Origin: JAEUTH01 sp044230205
GTDB lineage: Bacteria > Bacteroidota > Bacteroidia > AKYH767-A > OLB10
Assembly: GCA_044230205.1 (NCBI GenBank)
Contig: JBGARN010000095.1
Coordinates: forward strand, 1 to 18,505
Direction of reading: 5' to 3'
Length of the DNA stretch: 18,505 bases
A program made the translations under genes and the position numbers. Shown in pieces: positions 14,264 to 18,505 of this stretch (position 1 is its first letter; every line of letters begins with the position of its first letter). The notes under the pieces were generated by a model that was not told where the DNA came from, did not search any database, and saw only the letters and a program-made list of their open reading frames with translations.

Positions 14264-17200
14264 ATGATCAGAAAAAAATTTTTTTTCGGCCTTTTACTTT
14301 TTACCTCCCTCCTCACTTTTACATGCAGCATGTATTGGCTTAACAGGCAAAACATGCTTCTTGAAAAAAACATTTTGTCAATTGAGGAAACCAACAATCT
14401 TATTATTAATGTTAAAGACGTTCATACCGGTTTAATCAGCCTGGAGTCGAATGCCCTTAAGTTTCTGTTATCAGGTAATAAAAGCGAGGTGTACAACTTA
14501 AAATCAACGCTGGATGCAGTTAATACCCGTCTGGATATTCTGGATACAGTAAAGTCTGAACATAGCCAGCTTGAAATTGAAATCAAAACATTTGTTGCCG
14601 TTGCGCGCAATCAGATTAAAAATCTGTCTCAACTTACCAGCGAATTCAGTAGTGGTAAACAGGTATTTCCTGATTACAGGAAAATGTCTGCTATTAGTAA
14701 CACCAATAGTAATTTTTTAACTCAATCTGATTTACTATCTAAGCTTATAGCTGATGTTATAAAAAGAAAAGAAGGCGAGCATGCTAAGTACAATGCTCAA
14801 CGCAAATGGTTTTCACTTGTTATTTTTATAGTAGCTCTTGGTTATTTCGTATTTGTATTTTACCTGTTGCAGCGCGAGATGAAGAATACCCGATACATCA
14901 GCAACAAATTGCGCGACCGTGAAGAGCGACTTGCTGTTACTTTATCAAGCATTGACGATGCTGTAATAACAACCAATGAAAACTCTGCCATAACTTTTAT
15001 GAATACTGCTGCCGAGCAGCTTACCGGCTGGAAAAGTACCGAAGCATTTTTGAAACCGGTAACCCAGGTATTTGATGTTATTGATGAGCATACTAATCAA
15101 CCGGCAGAAAATATCGTTACAAAAGTTCTTACAGAAGGTAAGCCTGTAGAAATGCACAACAGCACAATCCTTCGCTCAAGGGATAACAGGAGAATTATCA
15201 TTGAACGAAGCAGCACACCTCTTAAAAACAAAGATTCAAGCATTATTGGTTCTGTGTTGGTGTTTCATGATATCACTGAACGTAAAAAATCTGAACTGCA
15301 GCTGAAGCGATCCGAAGCTCGTTTCAGCAAGGCTTTTACCAGTAGTCCTGCTCCAATGCTTATATCGCGTTTGTCTGACGGCTTAATACTTGAAGCCAAC
15401 AAAAGTTTTGAGGCATTACTTGAATATACGCGTGACGAATTGCTTGGCAAAACATCCTATGGTATGGGAATTTATGCAGATCAATTGCAACGTTTAAAGG
15501 CAGCATTAAAAATTAAGAAGCAAGGGTATTTACACAATGAAGAGATAAAGTTTAAATCGAAGCGCGGTGAAACTAAAGACCTTTTAATTTCACTTGAAAC
15601 GATAGAACTTGATAATGAGCCGTGCCTGTTATCGATACTTATTGATATAACTGAGAGAAAGAAAACAGAGTTAGCATTAATTGCTACTGAAAAGAAATTC
15701 AGAAGCATTTTTGAAAACACTGCTGATGGAATTTATCAGAGTACACCTGATGGCAGGTTTATTATTGTAAACAATTCTATGGCGCGCATATTCGGTTATC
15801 AGTCTCCGGAAGAGATGATTCAAATGGTAACTGATATTGGCACCCAGATTTATGCTGAGCCTTCTGACCGCCAGCAAATGGCTAACCTTATTAAAGAAAA
15901 CGGCAGTGTTACCGGTTACGAACTGAAAGCACTCAGAAAGGATAAAAGCATCATTTGGATTAAAGCCAATATCCATACCGTATGCGATGACCAGGGAAAC
16001 ATAGTTTATTATGAAGGTACCCTTGATGATATTTCTGAAAGAAAAGCCGTTGAAGAAACCTTAAGAAAAAGCGAAGAAAAATTCAGCTCCATGGTGTATA
16101 ACATTGCTGATATTATAGCACTTGTTGACGCTAATGGAATAATTACCTATGTAAGCTCTTCTGTATTTTCTGCATTAGGATACACCGAGTCAGATGTAAT
16201 TGGCAAAAGCATTTTCGAATTTATTTTTCCTGATGATCGTGTTTTCGTTTCCAATGAGCTGAAGCGATTGCTCAATAATGAAATGGATATTGAGATGATT
16301 GAATTCAGGTTTTATAATAAAGCCGGAGAAGTAGTTATTCTGGAAGCAAAGGGTTCCAACCAGTTACATAATTCAGCTATAAAATCAATAATCGTTAATG
16401 CACGCAACATCACTAAGCGGAAACAGGATGAAGAACAACTTAGGTTGAATAAACGAGCAATTGAAAGCAGCTATGAAGGCATAATTATTACTGATGCAGA
16501 TTCGGCTGATAATGAAGTTGTGTTTGTAAACGAAGCGTTTCTGCGCATTACCGGTTACACCGCTAGCGATGTGCTTGGACGTAATTGCAGGTTTTTACAG
16601 GGAGAACAAAGTGATAAAAATGTAATCGCAAAAATAAGAGCAGCCATCGATTCTAAGGAAAATTTTGAAGGAGAAATTCTAAACTATAAAAAAGATAAAA
16701 CTCCTTTCTGGAACTTTTTGCGACTTTCACCAATTTTTGATAGTGAAGGTAATGTGACCCACTTTGTAGGATTTCAAAATGATATTACCCAGAGAAAACT
16801 TGCCGAACAACAAATTGAGCAACAGAACAAGGAAATTTTAAAAACAAACGCTGAACTGGACCGATTTGTTTACAGTACCTCCCATGATTTAAGAGCTCCT
16901 TTGACTTCTGTTTTGGGATTGCTTAGTTTTATTGAAGATGAATCAAAGGAACCAGATACGCTTGAACATGCTTCGATGATCAGGAGGCGTATAAAACAAC
17001 TAGATGATTTTATTCAAAATATTCTTGATTACTCCAGAAACAACAGACTGCAAGCTTCTATTCAGCCGATTGATTTTGATGGAGTCATCAAGCATATAAT
17101 TGATCATTTTAATAATATTAAGAATGCATCTAAGATTCAATTTATGGTTGATGTTCAATGCAAGGCTGTATTTTATTCAGACAGAGCGCGCATTATAACC

Positions 17201-17524
17201 ATAATTGAAAACCTGGTGAGCAACAGCATTAAGTTTTTTAATCCTCACCAGGAAAAACCTTTTATCGGCATTAAGGTAACTGCTGATGAATACAATGCAG
17301 TTATTGAAGTTGCTGATAATGGAATTGGAATTGCGCCTGAATTTATTGATAAAATTTTCAATATGTTTTACCGCGTTTCAAGCGCTGCACCCGGAAGCGG
17401 ATTAGGTCTCTATCTTGTAAAAGAAATTATTGATAAACTTGGAGGCACAATTGAAGTGCAATCTGCTCCGGGAATTGAAACAAAATTTATTATAAAACTC
17501 AAAAATTATGGACCCCAATCCTGA
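14264..17524 (+). CDS. Membrane CHASE3-multi-PAS-LOV sensor histidine kinase (putative blue-light receptor)
   Basis: A 1086-residue kinase. TM1 is about 6-25 and TM2 about 183-203; between them lies a CHASE3-like helical periplasmic domain. Then come PAS domains at about 220-342, 350-467, 472-595 and 602-720. A fifth PAS at about 724-846 is a LOV domain: GRNCRFLQ at 772-779 with adduct-forming Cys775, plus Asn774, Gln779, Asn807, Asn817 and Gln838 at the positions that bind flavin in plant and bacterial LOV domains. After a short coiled linker come HisKA with STSHDLRAPL (His874) and HATPase_c: ENLVSNS (N box, Asn983/Asn987), DNGIGI (1018-1023), GSGLGL (1044-1049). The LOV sits next to the kinase, as in known LOV-histidine kinases. 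Blue-light control is inferred from complete motif conservation. There is no attached receiver; separate receivers lie on both sides. Confidence 0.93.
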   Translation: MIRKKFFFGLLLFTSLLTFTCSMYWLNRQNMLLEKNILSIEETNNLIINVKDVHTGLISLESNALKFLLSGNKSEVYNLKSTLDAVNTRLDILDTVKSEHSQLEIEIKTFVAVARNQIKNLSQLTSEFSSGKQVFPDYRKMSAISNTNSNFLTQSDLLSKLIADVIKRKEGEHAKYNAQRKWFSLVIFIVALGYFVFVFYLLQREMKNTRYISNKLRDREERLAVTLSSIDDAVITTNENSAITFMNTAAEQLTGWKSTEAFLKPVTQVFDVIDEHTNQPAENIVTKVLTEGKPVEMHNSTILRSRDNRRIIIERSSTPLKNKDSSIIGSVLVFHDITERKKSELQLKRSEARFSKAFTSSPAPMLISRLSDGLILEANKSFEALLEYTRDELLGKTSYGMGIYADQLQRLKAALKIKKQGYLHNEEIKFKSKRGETKDLLISLETIELDNEPCLLSILIDITERKKTELALIATEKKFRSIFENTADGIYQSTPDGRFIIVNNSMARIFGYQSPEEMIQMVTDIGTQIYAEPSDRQQMANLIKENGSVTGYELKALRKDKSIIWIKANIHTVCDDQGNIVYYEGTLDDISERKAVEETLRKSEEKFSSMVYNIADIIALVDANGIITYVSSSVFSALGYTESDVIGKSIFEFIFPDDRVFVSNELKRLLNNEMDIEMIEFRFYNKAGEVVILEAKGSNQLHNSAIKSIIVNARNITKRKQDEEQLRLNKRAIESSYEGIIITDADSADNEVVFVNEAFLRITGYTASDVLGRNCRFLQGEQSDKNVIAKIRAAIDSKENFEGEILNYKKDKTPFWNFLRLSPIFDSEGNVTHFVGFQNDITQRKLAEQQIEQQNKEILKTNAELDRFVYSTSHDLRAPLTSVLGLLSFIEDESKEPDTLEHASMIRRRIKQLDDFIQNILDYSRNNRLQASIQPIDFDGVIKHIIDHFNNIKNASKIQFMVDVQCKAVFYSDRARIITIIENLVSNSIKFFNPHQEKPFIGIKVTADEYNAVIEVADNGIGIAPEFIDKIFNMFYRVSSAAPGSGLGLYLVKEIIDKLGGTIEVQSAPGIETKFIIKLKNYGPQS

Positions 17525-17909
17525 TTTTAAATTAATAATGCTTATTGATGATAACGACTCAGAGTTGTATATCAGCAACCGGCTGCTTAATAAACATGGC
17601 ACCGATAAGAAGGTACTAACATTTAGTATGGGTACGGATGCCCTGGCTTATCTTAAAAATTGTACCAGTGACAATGATATACCTGATATCATTCTTTGTG
17701 ATATTCACATGCCGTTAATGAACGGTTTTCAGTTTGTGGAGGAATTCGGTAAGCTACCCGATAACATCAGGATAAAAAGTAAAATATTTATGATTTCTTC
17801 CACATTTAATACTGCTGATATTGAACGGTCAAATACAAATCCGTTTGTTGTAAAGTTTTATGAGAAGCCGCTCAACATGGATAAGATCAATGAAATTTTA
17901 TCAGCCTGA
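17508..17909 (+). CDS. Receiver-only response regulator (downstream partner of LOV kinase)
   Basis: A 133-residue single receiver domain. It has acidic pocket D14-D15 (LIDDNDSELYI), phospho-acceptor Asp65 (IILCDIHMPLMNG), switch Ser97/Ser98 (MISST) and the Lys-Pro pair K120-P121 (YEKPLNM). The style (LIDDN, long loop before the phospho-site, NGFQFVEEF) is that of the Rcp1/CheY-like regulators that often accompany phytochrome or PAS kinases. Its ATG lies inside the end of the LOV kinase gene (17-nt overlap), so expression is coupled. With no DNA-binding domain, output must run through another protein or act as a phosphate sink. It belongs to a different receiver subtype from the one upstream of the kinase. 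Confidence 0.9.
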   Translation: MDPNPDFKLIMLIDDNDSELYISNRLLNKHGTDKKVLTFSMGTDALAYLKNCTSDNDIPDIILCDIHMPLMNGFQFVEEFGKLPDNIRIKSKIFMISSTFNTADIERSNTNPFVVKFYEKPLNMDKINEILSA

Positions 17910-17992
17910 GATCATATGTGATTTATTTGTGTAGTACAAACCATTACAAAGTCTTAAATTTTTACCTACATCTAAAATCTAATATTCTCTAT

Positions 17993-18022
17993 TTTGGAGC
18001 ATACAGTCATCCCATAAATTTG
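17993..18022 (+). promoter_or_regulatory. Promoter-like site with no gene behind it
   Basis: TTTG at 17993-17996 and TAAATTTG at 18015-18022 match the Bacteroidota -33 (TTTG) and -7 (TAnnTTTG) elements, separated by 18 nt, close to the usual spacing. It is the best two-part promoter match I found in the window. Transcription would begin near 18028 and run into DNA with no plausible plus-strand ORF before the hairpin array at 18246. Confidence 0.5.
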
Positions 18023-18027
18023 TGTCG

Positions 18028-18293
18028 TTAATTAAAGAGTAAGTAAAGCAATCGAATAAACAACAACTAAAACTGGTACAGTTAACTATAATTAACCACA
18101 ATCAGTTTTAAAAGTTCCCCAAACAGTTAATTGCCAAAACGAGCAATTACAAGCAAGTTTCAAGAAAGTAAATAAATATTGGTAGCAGTTATTTATCAGC
18201 TATTTCAATTAATAATAATTAAAATAAAAGTTTTTTTTCAAATGGTTTAGGTTGGTTTAGGTTCGGGGTGGCGTGGTAACCACCCCGTTTTTT
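18028..18293 (+). ncRNA. Candidate untranslated RNA or long leader
   Basis: The 336-bp gap at 17910-18245 has no convincing ORF. Downstream of the promoter-like site it contains TAAAACTG/CAGTTTTA (18068-18075 with 18103-18110), enclosing GTTAA/TTAAC (18081-18085 with 18092-18096), and TAATTGC/GCAATTA (18128-18134 with 18143-18149, 8-nt loop). The first terminator-like hairpin of the repeat array would end the transcript near 18293, giving about 265 nt. No known RNA family is recognised. It could equally be the 5' leader of a gene beyond the window. Confidence 0.3.
18264..18293 (+). terminator. Hairpin terminator, repeat unit 1
   Basis: CGGGGTGG (18264-18271) pairs with CCACCCCG (18280-18287) over an 8-nt loop and is followed by six T. 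A competing inner fold GTGGT-A-ACCAC (18273-18283) is possible. It would end transcripts from the receiver gene or from the promoter at 17993. Confidence 0.65.
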
Positions 18294-18342
18294 GAAAAAA
18301 AACAAAAGGATTACATAATGTTTTTTTAGGTTGGTTTAGGTT

Positions 18343-18372
18343 CGGGGTGGCGTGGTAACCACCCCGTTTTTT
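18343..18372 (+). terminator. Hairpin terminator, repeat unit 2
   Basis: Same hairpin as unit 1: arms 18343-18350 and 18359-18366, followed by six T (18367-18372). Identical stem and loop to unit 1, 79 bp downstream. Confidence 0.6.
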
Positions 18373-18420
18373 CAAAAAAACAGAAGAATTACATAATGTT
18401 TTTTTAGGTTGGTTTAGGTT

Positions 18421-18452
18421 CGGGGTGGCGTGGTAACCACCCCGCTTTTTTT
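18421..18452 (+). terminator. Hairpin terminator, repeat unit 3
   Basis: Same hairpin: arms 18421-18428 and 18437-18444, followed by C and seven T. After this the unit diverges into unique sequence that runs to the end of the window, where no gene is recognisable. Confidence 0.6.
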
Positions 18453-18505
18453 GTATAAACTCAGGCAAATAAAGAGGCGAGGCCAATTCAGATTAAGGCC
18501 TTTAA

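Larger units (their letters stand above)
18246..18450 (+). repeat. Array of three 78-79 bp direct repeats (hairpin plus GG-rich tract)
   Basis: Units begin at 18246, 18325 and 18403 with TTTAGG; the third is cut short after its hairpin. Each unit has the tract TTTAGGTTGGTTTAGGTT, an 8-bp GC hairpin (CGGGGTGG/CCACCCCG, 8-nt loop), a T run, an A run and a conserved ATTACATAATG segment before the next T run. Units 1 and 2 differ at only a few bases. The minus-strand reading frame across it is an artefact of the repetition. It looks like a REP-like or terminator repeat; copies elsewhere in the genome are expected but cannot be seen here. Confidence 0.85.

Noticed and set aside
18246..18450. CRISPR array
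   Set aside because: The whole 78-79 bp unit is conserved, with no unique spacers of constant length, and no cas genes are present.
18247..18486. A 79-residue minus-strand frame with repeated RGGYHATPNLNQP segments
   Set aside because: It is the translation of the 78-79 bp DNA repeats. The 79-bp step breaks the protein repeat in the last unit, and the DNA hairpins explain the conservation better.

Overview
The window is AT-rich DNA from a member of the Bacteroidota, most likely a free-living relative of the Chitinophagales, Sphingobacteriales or Flavobacteriales. Three things point there: a secreted protein with a type IX secretion (T9SS) C-terminal sorting domain, the gene string bamD - omega-like rpoZ - coaBC - porD (DUF4835), and promoter-like sites of the TAnnTTTG class with no clear Shine-Dalgarno sequences. 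No transposase, integrase or phage gene is visible.

Left part (1-5.5 kb): the last codons of an outer-membrane beta-barrel gene; a small Lys-rich hypothetical protein on the minus strand; a secreted fibronectin type III/T9SS protein; tRNA-Arg(UCU) with its own terminator on the minus strand; then the housekeeping string bamD, rpoZ, (strong terminator), coaBC, porD on the plus strand.

Middle (5.55-10.21 kb): a tightly packed four-gene minus-strand operon, read from 10210 down to 5552: ATP-cone/PD-(D/E)XK nuclease, MBL/beta-CASP RNase-like protein, archaeal-type AMP (thymidine-family) phosphorylase, and a PRPP synthase-like enzyme. Gene spacings are short, zero and -4 nt. This is the most system-like block in the window. 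I infer that it links RNA or nucleotide breakdown to phosphorolysis of nucleoside monophosphates and re-use of the ribose phosphate as PRPP, with an ATP/dATP-sensing nuclease as a further part.

Right part (10.4-17.9 kb): two signalling modules on the plus strand. The first, divergent from the nucleotide operon, is a soluble five-PAS NarL-type histidine kinase plus a LuxR/NarL response regulator. Two inverted repeats lie in the shared 189-bp intergenic region. The second is a receiver-only protein, a membrane CHASE3/multi-PAS histidine kinase whose last PAS domain is a complete blue-light LOV domain (GRNCRFLQ plus the conserved flavin-contacting Asn/Gln residues), and a second receiver-only protein overlapping its 3' end.

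Right edge (17.9-18.5 kb): no protein gene. It holds a good promoter-like site, two inverted repeats in a possible untranslated RNA, and three near-identical 78-79 bp units, each with a GG-rich TTTAGG-type tract and an 8-bp GC hairpin followed by a T run. The array looks like a stacked terminator or REP-like repeat.
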